From NCBI RefSeq assembly GCF_023343835.1, contig NC_064447.1, positions 13,951,501 through 14,015,500 of the forward strand: a stretch of 64,000 nucleotides of DNA, in the 5' to 3' direction. This DNA is from Lagopus muta (lineage: Eukaryota > Chordata > Aves > Galliformes > Phasianidae). Below, piece after piece: positions 1 through 15,100 of this stretch. The notes under the pieces are model-generated. The model ran no database searches. It was not told the origin of the DNA and saw only the letters and a program-made list of their open reading frames with translations. How positions within the stretch are numbered: position 1 is the first letter of the stretch; each line of letters opens with the position of its first letter. The position numbers were made by a program, and so were the translations under genes.

Positions 1-100
1 TGATTTCCTCTGTTTTCTCTTCATCTTTTAAAGGAGTTGCACATCTAATCAGAAGCTGTTCAAGTGTGGTCTTTGCCATAGCAACTGCTCCATTGGAAAC
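1..100 (-). CDS. TRRAP: TRRAP exon 26 (residues 1186-1218, cut by window edge)
   Basis: The acceptor ACCCTAG is followed by [15 protein letters not shown] and continues to KDEEKTEEI at the left edge. The frame is open at position 1, so the exon continues outside the window. Confidence 0.95.
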
Positions 101-3100
101 CTAGGGTATCATAAATAATTTTTCACATTTTTAAAAATACAGAACAAAGACTGTAAATCAGCACACTCATCAACAACAAACTTTGCACTTGATGTTGATG
201 AATCCTCTGCAAAAGGCTAAAAACACTAAGTTTAAAAACAACATTATTCACTTCCCAGCAACCTTTTCAAAGCTGTGAGCTGTGATGGAACACAACTGTG
301 CAAACCATCTCTAAGAGCTGGAACACTTCAGCAATGGTGTTACTGTATGATTCACATCTAAGAAAAGGTCAAGCAGACAGTTTTGTGGTAATTGTAACTA
401 CATAATGCCTTCAGATAATACCAACACCTTCAAACTAAGCACAGGAGAAAAAAACCTCACAGAGACCAAGTTACAGTGAATCACCTTCTTTCACTGATCT
501 GAATGCAATCTGTACATTTACACTCAGAAATAAGCGAATGTAATCAAATGTAATTTCAATAACTTTGGCAAAGTGGGCAGGACAGGGCAAGGAATGATTC
601 CTAAACTCAGGATTTGGTTTAAGTTAAAATGACTAGAATTAACTCAAAACTACTGCACTATCAATATATTTTGAAGCTGCGTAAAACCAAGATTAGAAAA
701 GGTTAATTTGTACAAATTGAAGAAAAAATCTAGTTTCCCCCGAACTCTGTGATATATTCACTTCTTACCTCTCCAGTTAGGTCCATCATAACAAAGAGAA
801 GTGCCTTCAGGAAAGTCTGTTGGTTCTGGAGGACCCAAATTAGTGGAAGCCGTTCCATAAGAAATTTAATTGACACCACACCTCCTAGTTTTGCATACCA
901 AGCTTGTTCGTAACAGCAAGCACATAAACGTTCCACAATGTAGGAAAACAAGGGAAGCTGACAAGCCTGCAAACAAAGAATTCTATCAGTTTGTTTTCTC
1001 AGCTCATTGGTAGCCTCTGGTGTCTCAGAGGCAGAACTGAACTGGCTGAATGTAGATCATATAGATAAAAATTGAAATATATATTACCCTTTCTTTTGAA
1101 CCCAAGATAATGCTTGCAACATCAAAAATCACTGCTAGGGCCACCTCTCCTATTTTGCAGAGCTCCTTCTCTTCATAAGCCATGCAGATTGCTATGGCAT
1201 CAATAAGCACCAAGGGATCCATGCCTTTCGACCCATTTTCTTCACTGTGAAACATGGCTGTGCTAGGCTGGCTTCCAACCTGATAGCACTGCAGCAGAAA
1301 AGGACCTGCAAATGGTATGGGGGGGAAGGGGAAGAAGAAGATAAAATAATGGATATTTCAATATGAATAGTCTTTCAATTAGATTACTATTCCTATGACT
1401 AAAGGATGGCAAAAACAGTGAGCGCTGTGCCAATTTGCATATAAATGGATTATAAGGCATTCTTTGCTTACAAGAAAAAAGATTGTATCTACTTCAATAT
1501 TTTCTTCCACTTACTAGCCTATGCACTGCAGAGGTCTCCTAAGAATATTTAATTAAAATGAAGAATCTTAAGAAATTCAGGTTACGTTAATGTAACAATG
1601 AAGTAATACGCTCATACTATGTCTTTTCCCCAACTGTCACACAGTCAAACTCCAAACAAGAAGTGTACTTCATAGGCAGCTTTACTTGGTTCCTCTGATA
1701 AGACCCCAAAACTGCAAATGGAAACAACCACATTAAAAACCACTTGCAAAAATAACTGCATGTGCCAAGTTACACAAATGCACTGGAAACATCAACGATT
1801 CCAAACCCTATTTAATTCGTTTGCTTCAGTATTTTGAAAACACTATTAGGAGGCAATTTTGAAAACCTGCTCAATTATTTTTCCCTGCTCAGCAGAATTG
1901 GGCCACAACGCCAGACCAACATAACCACCCAAAGGCCACCACAACATCCAGACTCACTTCAAAGTGAGCACCACAAGACAACCAAACGTCTCCCCGCCCC
2001 GCAGCCCCGCAGCCCCTGCCCTGCGCTCACCGCACTGCTGGGCCACGGCCACCATGGTGTAATGGCGGATCAGGCTGGCTACGAAAGGCAGAGCGCTGGG
2101 CCGCAGGTCTTTGATCACGGCTGACATGAACGCCCCTGTCAGCGCCTGCTCAAACGTTTTACGGGCTGGAGTATCCTGAGCTTTGTACCGATGGGAAATA
2201 ATGACGCTGGGGATGGACTTCTCGGTGAAGCTGGAAGAGAAAATTCAGTTCACCATCATCCTGAAGTGCGGTTCAGCAGCTCAACCACGAACGTCATCGA
2301 GTACCTGATTTACAGTTTGCTCTTTGTATCAAACTCCTTCTCCACCTCCAGTTTTCCCCTCATTTTGAGAGATCTAGATCGCTTCACCCAGTTGGTATCA
2401 ATTTTGTCAACCACTGGTATCACATGATGGACAGCTCAATTTCATCACAAACATTTCAAGCCAGCGGTTCAGAAGAAGCCACGTATATTACAAGTAAGAG
2501 CTATACAGGCATCACATTACAACTCAATTACAGAATGTCACTTTCAATATTTTGACATTTTCCCTTTTTTAAAATGACATTTGATTTTAATCTTTCAAGA
2601 TTGAAATATTTTGTAACAAATCTTCACCCCAATAAAGCCTATTCACTGCAAAGCTACGTGTGCGTCAAGTCTAACAAGTCCAAATTATACAAGTACTATG
2701 TTCCTTAGCAACTCAGCCAGCACACACTTTGTAGTGAAAGCTGTCTAAAAGCAAAAAGTCATTAAGTACCAACAACTAAGATTTTTAAAGCTGTAAAATA
2801 ATTCAATAAAAACCCTCAGCTGCTCTATGACAAAGTATTCCAAAACCATCACATACACAAGTATGAAGAATACATCATCTCTACATAAGGTTAGACACTA
2901 TAAATTTTACATACGCATTTATGCTTAAAGAATTGTCATACTTGGGATGTGCCAGAAGTTGGTATAATGCATGTTTGTTATCATCCAGGCTCATCATAGC
3001 TACTAAGAAACACTTGATTACTTCCCAAGCTTGCCTCCGATAATACGGTTCTGTGTTAGCACTCTTCAAACAGTCCAGAGCAGTTTCAATTGCCTACAAA

Positions 3101-6100
3101 GGAGAGGTTACAGGTCAGATACATACATGTACTGGAAAACCTGGTTTGAATGAAACCTGGCAGGATAGGAAGATGTCAGCAATTACGGTATTTATACATA
3201 TTCAACTCATCAGTTTGAGTACAGAGGAGAAATCAGTAAAGCCATGTGCATTCAAAAAAAAACACAACTGTTCTTCCAAGCTGTATTTAAGCCTGCTGGC
3301 TGTATGGAGCCAAAGAGAGGCAGCTGCCTGTACAGAAATCCAATTACTGCTTCAGATCACACCTACTTGTGGAGCTGTTATTGAAAATCACAGAAAATGT
3401 ATCAAAACCCCACAAACCAAATTAACTTAAAATCCAGCTCAATTCTCTGATCCCAAATTACAGTCACAGATTAGATTGCTGTAATTAGTGAGAACAAAGC
3501 ATCTGTATGACACTGAGATTGTCAGATGAAAACCACTGCAAGTACAAAGTATTTCTGCAAGTATTAGAAAAACTATACCCAGCCTACAGACAACAAAGGA
3601 AGCCAAATCATTAAAGTCATTAGGATAATCACTGAAGAACATCTATGATAAGCTTTTGGTACACTTCACAAAGAAAACAGGAAGATTTTAGAGCAGAATC
3701 CTGCTCCTAATCTAACCAACACACAAAAAGGTAAGAAGGGAGGAAAAATGCACAGGAAAGATTTACTTTTGTCAGTTCAGCTCTAGCCTAAAGCTCTGTA
3801 GAAGCAGAACAGCATCTTTACATTTATTATTTGGAGTGATAATATAAAACAGTTTAAAGGAGACAAAAAGAAAAAAAAAAAAAGACTGGCAAACTTCTGG
3901 CTCAAGTCCTTACCTTTTCCATAGGGAGCTGAATAGATGCTTTACAGTCCGAAAATTCTATTGTGATGCTGGGTCCCTGAATTTCTGTGACCACATACTG
4001 TAGTTTCTGTGACTCCTTTAACATCTTCCTGTTACTCCCACCAAACTTACCAAGGACACGATAAGCCACGTGAGAAATGCTGTCTGCAGGATTGCGCAGC
4101 GTACGCCACAGAGCCTGCAAGCAGTTCAAATATAACAAGGTCAGACCAGGCTTACTTCAAAATTTCTCAACTTACAGTGCAATAAAATGTGACAGAAACC
4201 ACTTATTCATGTATCTGATATTTGGTCCTGCATATCTTCCAGAAAAACAAACACTTTCCAGACGGATTGAAAGCAGTTCGTTGAAAACAGGTGAACTGAT
4301 TTATAAGGAGATTGTCCTATGCACAGTTTTAGATTTGATTAATGTGGTCGATCACAAAATCTTTGCCCCAATGAAATGCAATGTCATACTTATGGCTAAT
4401 GTTAGATAGATGACATTATGAATTCAATAAGAAAAATTAAGAACCAACATGGGTCAAGTGAAATATCCTCAGAGCTAGCTTCTAAATCTAAAAAGAAAAT
4501 GAAGTACATATTATATTTACAGGCAAAAGGATACGCTAGCACTATTAGAGCAAACAGACACACTTATAACATTGCTCCAAATTTCAGCCACAGTATAAAT
4601 ACAATCATCTCTGAACATATGGAGATTGCATACAGTTGTCAATCACAGCATGCTGAAGGTAACTAGGTAACTAATCTTACCAGATCTTCATCATTTTCTA
4701 TTCCAACTCATCTTAGGTAGCAGTATTCTTCCTACAGAGTCCCAAGCCTTAATTTTAACTTCTTACCAGGAGGTATTGAAGAAAAGATTCATTCACTTTT
4801 AAATGTTTCAGTTTTCAGTTGCACAACACCAAATAGTGCTTCGCATACAAATCAGACAGCTATGCTTCCCATGACAGTTTTTTCCAGTTCTCATAATCAG
4901 AATTCCACTAACATTCTAACATGTAGTGAATTGACGACCTCCTGTGGTTTAATGGGAAAAAATGTGGTTTACCTGCATAAGCTCAGCTCGAACCGGCTGA
5001 ATGTGATCGTACAGAAAGTCTGGCTGCAAGTTATCCACGCACAATTCAAGTGTTCTTAAGCCTTGGCTAACCAGGGTCTGAGATCCATTGAGAGCTGACA
5101 CCAAGGGATCCATGAGCATCGGCAGGTATGGCAGCAGTGAGCTCAGACGGACCGGCACAGTGAGGCACAGCTCCACAAACAAGTCTTTCATGTGTTGTTT
5201 ATGAAGGCCGCTTTGCAACATATTAAGTCCTGAAAATCATGGATAAATTACACGTTCAAAAGAAAAAAAACAACAGTCCACAATTCAATGTTCAGAAGTC
5301 ACTGTTTCCTAAGCTCAAAATAACCTGACATTTTCAAGTACAGCAAGCTTATTTATCTCTAAGCAATGTATTTAGAAAACATAACACCATCATAAAGACA
5401 AATTTCATCTCTGGACTCTACACAGTGTAAGTATATGTACTTTGTAAGTATATGTACATACAAGAAGATCTGTGTGTGCACTAGAACTGAATATCAAATA
5501 AGTGTCAAAATAAAGCAGCATTTGAATAGAGTGGATGAAAGCAAAAAGACAGCCTGATCCAAGCCTCAACTTCACTTCAATATAAATTTGAAATCTTCTT
5601 GCTTCTAAAATATGCGGGCTCCTGAAAATAAATATTAACACATAACATGTTTATGTGAATGCCCATCCACTCTTCCATACAGACAAAATATGTGCCCCAA
5701 CTCTCTCCCCCCCACCCAGCAAAAGATTTCATATATTCCACAACCTTGGCTAGCAGCTCTACACTGTCACATATTTTACATAACGATTTAAATGTAAGAG
5801 AAATATTTGCTAACTACAATAGCAGGTTCCCCCTGCAGATGTAGGGGAAACCACAGATTTTGCTTTCCCAAAGTCGTTCAGATTAGCTTCTCCATAGGTT
5901 TAAGTAGTTCTCCCCATTCCCTTGGTCATATCCAGCGTCTCTGGAAGACGGCCTTCACAAGCACATAAGCTCATTTAATCAAGACTCATTCATTTTCCTA
6001 TTTCTTGCTAGAAACACAACCCCCACATACATTTGTCACACAGCAGCAAGTGCACACAACACACCCACAACTACAGAAGAGCCAGAGCCTCTCAGCAGTG

Positions 6101-9100
6101 CTCCTCCCTCAGAAGCAGTGACAGCCTGGCAACCTTGCTCCTCCTGCCACCCCACAGCTCAAAACAGCAAGCAAACAAAAACCAACAGCCCCACAACAGA
6201 AAGCAGGAAACAAGCAGCAGCAGTTGTGAAGCAGCCAGAACTATGGAGCCTGAAGCAGCTGACAGAAAATGAAAATAAGCCACGTCCAAGTTATTTAATC
6301 AACTGCTAAGCTCAAAACCAGCAGCTACGTTTGGTTTCGTGTCGTTTTCTTCTCTTAAATTACACAACATAACTTTATGAGTACTATGTACATAAAAAGA
6401 TCAGAAACTGGGAGGGGGAATAAAGGTATTGTTCTACCTTGCAGTAAGTTTGGTAACAGCGGCAAGAATTCTTGATATAACAGATCATGACTGCCTCCTC
6501 CAATAGATCTGAACAGTGCTCTGAGCAGCAGGAAATAGTTATAGGGCTCTTTGGCAGTCTGTGCAAGTTCCATAGAGCTGTTCACAATCTTGTGTAAATG
6601 TGGCTATAAGAAAATAAAGCTTTAAGATTAATAAATCATCAATTTTATCATCGCTGCAGTGTAAGACTTTACATGAGACAACTTCTTCAGATCAAAACCC
6701 TTCGGTTTCTCCGAGTACTCTGATACCATCCTAATTTTATACTGCTACTGAGGAAGTGTGACCAAGAACACATAGCATTCATCAATTAAATACTGCTTTC
6801 ACATTAGCCAAACAAGCAAGTCTGCTTGCTACTCCAAGCACAATCTGTATTAAAACAGAAACCCACAAATCAAACACTACGAAACACATTTGCTCTAGAG
6901 CTCCTAAGGATGGGTAGCAGAAATGCCAGCAGCGTCAGAATGACAACAGAAGATATTTCACCATATTAGTTTAATGCAGATCTAACTTCATCATTAATTC
7001 TTATTTTTTGGTGAATGCAGTAGTATTACTTTAAAAACTAACTTTTATAAAGGAAAGAAACAGTTCCAGAACCAGAACAGTGAGGGTCAGCAGCCTCACA
7101 GACCAGAGGACTTCAACAGTGCCAGGAATCATTAACAACAGTTGAGAAACACAGGGATCCTCCCAGAGCAGGTACAAACAGTGACACAGTTCTGGATTTA
7201 ATTCACATCTAAAAGTGCTCCACATTGTTACACAAATGCTGCAGGGAGCCTTCATCGTTCAATTTAATTGTCTACCCAAGGCCCACATCATCAATCCTGC
7301 TGAAACAAAAATGTAACAGAAGCGTGAAACTGTGAAGGCAGTAAATCACATCCCTAAAATGGGACCTCCAGCTTATAAAATCCAAATGACCTTGACTCTG
7401 ATGGTAGAAGAATTAAACCAAAATTATATGAATATTGCCTCATCCTCCTTAGGAACATTGCTTCATATTAATCTTCCAAAGAATCAGGAAAAGCAGTCAT
7501 CCCTACTCTGTTCTGCCCTGAAAATACTGAACTAATCCTGCAATAACAAATGATTGAGCAGAGAAACCATTTTTATATAGTTGCCTCTATCAGGAACTGT
7601 GTTTATTTTAAGGTAGGGAAAGGGAAATTGAGATAAATGTTGAGAGAAGGAGCAGTGTTCGACCAACGTTTTAAAGTTTTTCTGTTATATAGGCAGCTGT
7701 TTCTCACAGCTTTAAGAAAGCTTCAAGCTCAGAACACATTATTTCTAATCTTATTAAGAGAAATAATTGTGTTCAACATAAAACAAGTTTTTTTGAACAA
7801 GCAACATGTTGTTAACAGAAAGGTAGAATTCCTCAATGCAGACTTTGGCAACATCCCAAAACTTTTTAACTCAAGAGGTCCGTGTCACCAAACATGATGT
7901 GAATTAACCAGTCACTACCACACAGAAGTGACAGTCTAAGCAAAATCCCCACGTTAATAAGGCAAAGACAAAAAAAGCACGAGATATGTAACTGTCCTGA
8001 CCATAAAGTTATGAAGTAGGTGCTAATCCCAACCAGGCTACTTGCATCTCAGCCATTCAGATTCAGAATTAGCACACCACTGCAGTGCCAAACATTCACA
8101 GAAACTGCCTCATAAACAAAGCAGTAACGGATTGCTTGCTTGAACAATGGTGCTAACAGTGGTTCAAAGATGAAAAGACTATCAAATGATACAGAGAGTA
8201 AAGCTGAGTTTCTTCAAACATCTGAAGAATACATTAAGAGTGAAAACAGATTTATTTATTTTTTTAAATCGAAATGACCTTTACCTTCAGCATTTGTTCA
8301 TTTTCAGCAGCAAACAACGAGACGGAGCCAAAGACCAACTTGAACAGCTTGAGATACAGATTGGAGAGTTCCACATTAGAGCCCATCTCCGGCAGTCGGT
8401 CCAGAAGATACTCTACCAAAATTGTTGCAAAGAGGGCAGAGGTGGTAGGATTTGCCAAGAAGGAGTTGGCAACTATCTATAGAAGGAAACCACAGAGGAA
8501 TTAATGCTGCTGCAATAACAGAGGGATTCATACACTGCCAATTAAAAAATACGACCAGATTCTGCTTCTCCACCCCAACTTCCCTGCTGTGCACACAATT
8601 CATGTTATCCTCGATGGAAAAGAACCGTGCATATAATTTAAATTTAAATTTTAAATGTGTGCTGCAGAAATTGTGTTCTGCTAAGTGCTAGATCAGAACG
8701 CTGACACAACAATCTCACTCAGAAACAGGAATTCCATAACATTTAATACTCCTTGGAATAAAAGTACCAGCTTGAGGTGCTCGTGTTTGTATTTCATGAC
8801 TTAACCTGGAAAGTTTTTGAAGACCCATCTTTGCAGTGTCTTTTTATAAAACGTTTCAATTCTTTCATGCTAATTTCAACATTATTACTTAATAATTCCT
8901 CTCCAGCCTCAGGTACTCCAAGGCAGGAGGCATTTTCTACAGGCTGGTTATTATCAACTGGAGAAGAAAAACAACAACAAACGTGATACCTGAAGAGCAT
9001 AGTTTTTTGAGATTCTTTCCACCATATAAGGAACAGTAGTTTGAAAGATCTCTTTAAAAGTCAATGGGTTCATCATTGTGAATACACCAGCAAAATGCTC

Positions 9101-12100
9101 CAGAACTTCCTTTTCCTCTTTCATTCTGACTGTCTGACAGTTGGCTACTCGAACGTACGTCTGTCCATTTCCTGCTATTTGAACCTATGGCAATTGAGAA
9201 AATGAATCGATCAGTTACAGAACTGTAGCAACTTGTCCCTGCTATTCCTAAAGAAGGACTTGAGTAAAACTCATGTTATACAAGTTTCACATGCAATTCC
9301 CATACAACTAGAAGTCACAAAAGCCAACATTGACAATAAATATATGAAAATGGAGTGTGAAGATCACAGACTTCAAAATCACAGTGAGGAGTGCAAAAAA
9401 AACAACAGCAGATATCACACTGCATTTGTAAAGCTACTGAATTCTAAATCATGCACGTTTACATTTCAGCAACACTTTCTGTAACTTCTAAAGATAAACA
9501 CGTGCCAAGGGAATGCTTCAGCTGGTAACTAAACTTAAAAAAATCTCTTTGGAGAAGAAATTTAATCTACCACATAAAAAAGATTTTTAGTCTGACCTGC
9601 CAGCCTAAATATAGCCAATAATAACTGTTATGAAAATAATCTGCTCCTTGCAAGTGATAAGTACTCTGAAATTCAAACAATTTCCCACTAGACATGGCCC
9701 AGAAATGAAAGGTTTCATGAAAATATACTACAAGTGTGAACTGTATTTTAGCTGACAAACAACTATTAAGCGATCTAACACAGAAACTGCATAAAATAGA
9801 CATGGCATGGGGTCAGAGTGCATACCTGATAAATATCCAAAGCTTGCATTGCATATTTTACCAGTTTTATATAGATTTGAGTCTCTTTAGGTTGCAACTG
9901 CTTATTGGGAATGAACTGTGCCTCTGAAAGGAGACAAAAAAAACACATCAGCAGTTACATACTAAAAATACTATTTGTTTGTTTTTGGCTAGAGTTTTAA
10001 TTGCAGAATTTTAGAAGTCAAGAGCAACTAAACATTATGCAGCATTACCACCAGGAGCTTTGCATGACGTTATGCCCCACGTGATTGTCTTCACACCACA
10101 GACCAAAGTTTTCACTAAGCTTCGGCAGTCTGTGACCTGAAAAGTCTGCTTGTCTTCTTTTTCTTTTTCCCCCTGCTTTTCAAACACAGGTACGGGCGCA
10201 GGGGCCACCGGAGTGGCCGGGGCAGGAGATGGAACAGGAACAGGTGCTGCATTTGCTGCTGTTGGCACTCCAGGCAATGCAGCCTCGGCTGCTCCGAGCT
10301 CAGACTGTGGTTTGCATTTTTTAAAAATCCCTGAAAGCTGGTATCGTGCTATGGTGTGAAACTTCAGAACAAACACCTGTGGGGATGGGGAAGAGAGGAC
10401 ACAGAAGAGCAGAGTGGAGAGGGGAAGAGAAAAAAAGGAAAGTAAGTTCCTACTTCAGAATTAAAGATGATTCTAAATCTCTAATTCTAATCCTTCAGCT
10501 TAACATACTTAGACCAATAAGATCTACAACTGTATTTCTGGAATGGCTCAAATAACTGCAAATATATCTGAGTGTACTACAAAGTGTTAACACACTGTTT
10601 AGGTATATCCTCATTTCTGAAGAAAGGAGGGAGTAAGATGTGATTGGTAATATACTACAAAATATTAATTAGGCTATTCAATACATTATCAAGAACTTTA
10701 AACACGTCAGTACCTCCAACATTCTCATGAGAATATCTCTACCATTTCCATTTTCCTGTTCACTTTTAGACCGGATACAGTCTACCAAATTTAGCAGGAG
10801 CTTGCAGGACATTGTCTGGATGCTGCTAGGCAACGACTCATCATCAATGTTCTTGGCAAATAACTGGACAGCAAGGGAGAGATCGTTGAGAGGTAAATGC
10901 TGCCGGACATGATGCACCAGGTCTGCCAGTGTACTGTATGCCAGGGGCCTGCCAGGAAAAACAAGAAACAAACAAAACACATTGAGGACAATTATAACAG
11001 CTGCTAATTGGACTCGACCAATAATCACCGCCTGGATCTATTTTCAAGATTCTCAATTACAATTTTCTGTTTTTATATGCAAACACATTGTTTTGAGTTT
11101 CTTTCTATTACACAAGAGCATTAAAATCTGTATCATACCAAAGAAGCATTAATCCATCCCACAAGGCCAATATTAGAACTACTTGGATCTTTATTCACCC
11201 GCTGCTGAACATCCCCTGCACACGACTTCATCTCCATGACAATTCAGATGTTTCATGTCATGGGAAGCAGTGCTGGTAAGCTTTTTCACAATTAATCCTT
11301 GATTACTCATGATCTCATGAAAATGAGCTATATAAAGATTTAAAACTCTGTGCAGACGTTGTGGTAAATATTAGCAAACCCTGAAAGAAAGCCACGGCAG
11401 GCACTCAGGAAGACATTCCAACCTTTCTGCCATACCTCAGTGTCTCTCGGGCAGTATATCCAGAGCCAATTAATATAGATTCATCAAACAGTTTGTCCAT
11501 GCATGGAATAAATTCTACAATTAAAAAAAAAGAAAGAATATGAAAACTAAATGTAATGAATAGCAAAGAAAGAGTTAAAATAAATTTGTTAAGCATTAAG
11601 TAACTCACTGTACATACTGAAACGAAAGTTTGACAATAAAATTTACTCCTGAAACGTGTAAACTTTCAATCAAACTCTTACAGCTCTATTGGCACTTGCT
11701 CCTTCAGTAACTTTACAGAACACTCAAAGCAACCCTATGGGTACAACGAGAACAGCTACAGCTGGAAAAAGTGGTTCCATTAATCTCAACTTCACAGAAC
11801 TTTTTAGAAGCAACTGACGAGTTACTGCCCATGAAAACGCTGCTTTGTGTGTCATCATGCAAGCTCTATCCCAAAATGTGAGACAGAATATATGGAACTT
11901 GGGATACTGAAGAGCTATCAGTAACAAACTCAGATGAAAAAGCAAGGTCCAAGAAGCTTTTTTTTCTTTTCTTTCTAAATATAGAATTCAAATGGGTCAC
12001 TGAACGATTAGTTCACTCCACCCTAAGGGCAGATAATGGCAATGACAGGAAGGGCTGAACGATCCCACTTCTATAACACAAAGTGCAGTAAAAAGCAGAA

Positions 12101-15100
12101 CCTCAAGTACAGAGAGGCACCCAAAAAGAACAGAACTGAAAGCAAAGTTCACTTCCCAAAGTAATGAGAAATATGTAATAGCCCACACCAAAAGGTACAC
12201 AAATGTACCTCCTAAATACACAGAAATAGTTGAAATCTTTTCAATGCACAGATACACTATAAAAAAGCAGTACATACGGCTCCTCAAGTCTGTTGTTAAA
12301 ATGTGCTTAGCAGCAATCAGAAGCTCCTTCCGGAGGTGTGCTGTTTCTGCTGGACAGTTGGAGAGCAATTGCAACATTCCTTTCACCATTTGCTGAGAAT
12401 ATTTAGCCACTAATTCCTACAAAAATAATGAAAATACAATCATTATTATACTCTACTTTAAAATTCTCTCACATCTCCAATACAACATTGAATTAAAATT
12501 CAGTGACTTCTCTCCAGGAAGTCTGCTTGTAAAAATAAAATACAGTAGCCATTCCATACATGCTTTTATTTTGCATTCACATCAGAACACTTCTGAAAGG
12601 ATAACCAAGTACAGCTCTACAGATGGCCAGGTTTACTACCCAATTGTTCTTCTCTCCAACCCTTGAAGGACAGCACTCACACAGGTGGCTTTCCCACCAC
12701 AAAGTAATGAGAGATCTGTTTTATTTAAGAGTAGCGAAGTAACAAAAATGCAGCCTACCTGGTAAATTCTTATGATGTAAGCCAAAAAAGACAAGGTTTT
12801 AATTTGAGCAGCGATAAAATCAGCATACAGTTCTTTGTTATAAAGTTTATGTTGCCTGAAATCAAATTGAACAGTGGTTATTCTTCTCCCCCTTCTTAAT
12901 ACCTTTGGTCAGAAAATTCATGGCAGTATCAAATTACATCACCTTAAACTGAAGTTCTTGCTCCATAAGAAAATAAATTCATGATGGGAGAGCCCACTTA
13001 CCCAACATTTTATGCTTCAAGTAGAAATGCACAACCCTGAAGCAACCACACAATTTTCAACCCCCTGCAGAACACCAAGCTAATACACAGGCACCAAACA
13101 GCTGCCTCTCTTCCCCTAGCTGGGGCCATTTTTCTCCAAGCAATATTCCTTCCCAAAGCCTTGCACGTCTTTCAAGTCTCAACCACTTATGCAGATCATC
13201 TGAGCAGACAGGGAAAGACAGAGACAGTAATCTTGCTGCACTGCTCTGCACTATTGTTGCTCCTTAGAAACATCTCTCTGAATCAGGCCAAACAGTGCCC
13301 ACATCTGCAACACCACATGGCTGCACACAAGCTAGACTTGGAAAAGCAAGACTGTAACATTGGTGGCTCCCTGAAGACAAATAGCTCCAAAGTCCCAGCC
13401 GTGTGGTCTCCATCACATGGAGCACTATTTGTGCTAACATCTATTTCTGTCAGAAGCTCCATTTTAAAAAAATGCCTACCAAACAATAAATCGGGAGGCA
13501 GCTCATAACTATGAATCTTCTCAGTGACACATAATGGAAATATTCAAATCTGCCCATTACCTCAAGTACAAAAGTGTCACTGCAGGACAACTTTACATCA
13601 AATAATCATTGCTATTTTTGAGATTAAAAGCACTAAGACTAGAAGCAAAACTCAAAGCATCTAAGATAAAAATATTTCAAGTAACTTTGAATAGCAGGTT
13701 AAGGAAGTTTATTCCATATATCATCAAAGCAGTACTGAATTACTTTTACCTGGCTTGAGCAGAAACCTGAATTATAATAGTGTTCATAATCAAGGGCACA
13801 AATTCAGCTACCACATTATGAATGTTCAGTTTGTAGAGCTTAAAAAAAAAAAAGAAAAAAACAGCATAATTAGAGAAACAAGAGAAACATGCAACTCATT
13901 CGTGCATGCAACATATCTGAAAGCTAATGAAGACAATGAAAAAATCTCACAGTATTATTATTCCACCATATTTTAATCTCAATATTGGTTACATTTTGCC
14001 ATGAGAAGTTACACAACAACTGAGTAACCAGAAGTGTTTAGGTGCAAAACACAACATCGTACTAACCTGATACATAAGAACAACAATAATAGGTAGCTCG
14101 GCCAAGACCTTCAGGGATAAAGATCCCCTGGGTATTATAGAATGCTGAAAAGAGAATACATGTTTTATAAACAGTTTGTTGATTTTTAAAAGTGCTCGTA
14201 ATGCATTTTTAAAGAAACTGCTCATTTTAATGGATACACTTACAGAAGATTTAAGGGGCACAAAGCCACTCGGTAATCACATTAAATAAAAAATCCTGTG
14301 GTTGCAAAGCAAATATATGACAGGTTTCAATCATCTTCTACAAATACAGGTTGATACACAAAACCAACCAAAAGAGCCTACTGCATTCTCAGTTCGAATA
14401 CTTACAGTTCTTGTCTCACTGTCTTCTCTCTCCGGGTTCACCTTCACCACAATTGTTGTAATCATGCCAACCATCTCAGGAGGAGGAACAGTGTTCTCAG
14501 GAATCACCTGAGGATTCTCAAAATACCGACCCTAGAAGCAGACAAAGAGCAGAAGAGAAATACAGTCATGCTAGTTACAGTCCAGGCAATTCTTCCACAT
14601 AATTTTTCCCCACAGCTCATTGTAGATATCTTCTCCTACACAGGACCTTCACTCCAGACGGTTGCTGGGACTGCATCCCCCATAATGTTTTGCTCCCATA
14701 CAGCAGGAAGCAGAAAAGAAAAACACTGAAGCAGACAGCTGTAATCTGACAGAAAGAACAGGCAACGGCCTCCAGAGATCAGGCAAGTTGAAGAACTCTA
14801 CTGGAAGGTAAGTCGTGCAGCCTTCCCTCAAAAAAAAAACAAAAAAAAACCAACCAAAATTTGGAGATTGGTGAAGCCAACAGAATGGTATTTTATTAAA
14901 CAAATGAACCTTGGTTTTCTCACACTGTTAATACTACAAAAACAAGATTTTCTAAATCAAAGTCTAAATTTCTCTGTTTTGTGGAGTATTTCTGTTAAAT
15001 ATTTTTCTTAAAACTAACTGAATCATTAGATGTAGAAGTAATTAACTCATTTAGAGGCAAAATTAAGACAGAGGATTTAGTTCCCTGACTACAGCAAGGG

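Noticed and set aside
2442..2448. C-box-like GTGATGA (minus) in a TRRAP intron
   Set aside because: The nearest D-box-like sequence lies too far away and the flanks do not form a terminal stem.
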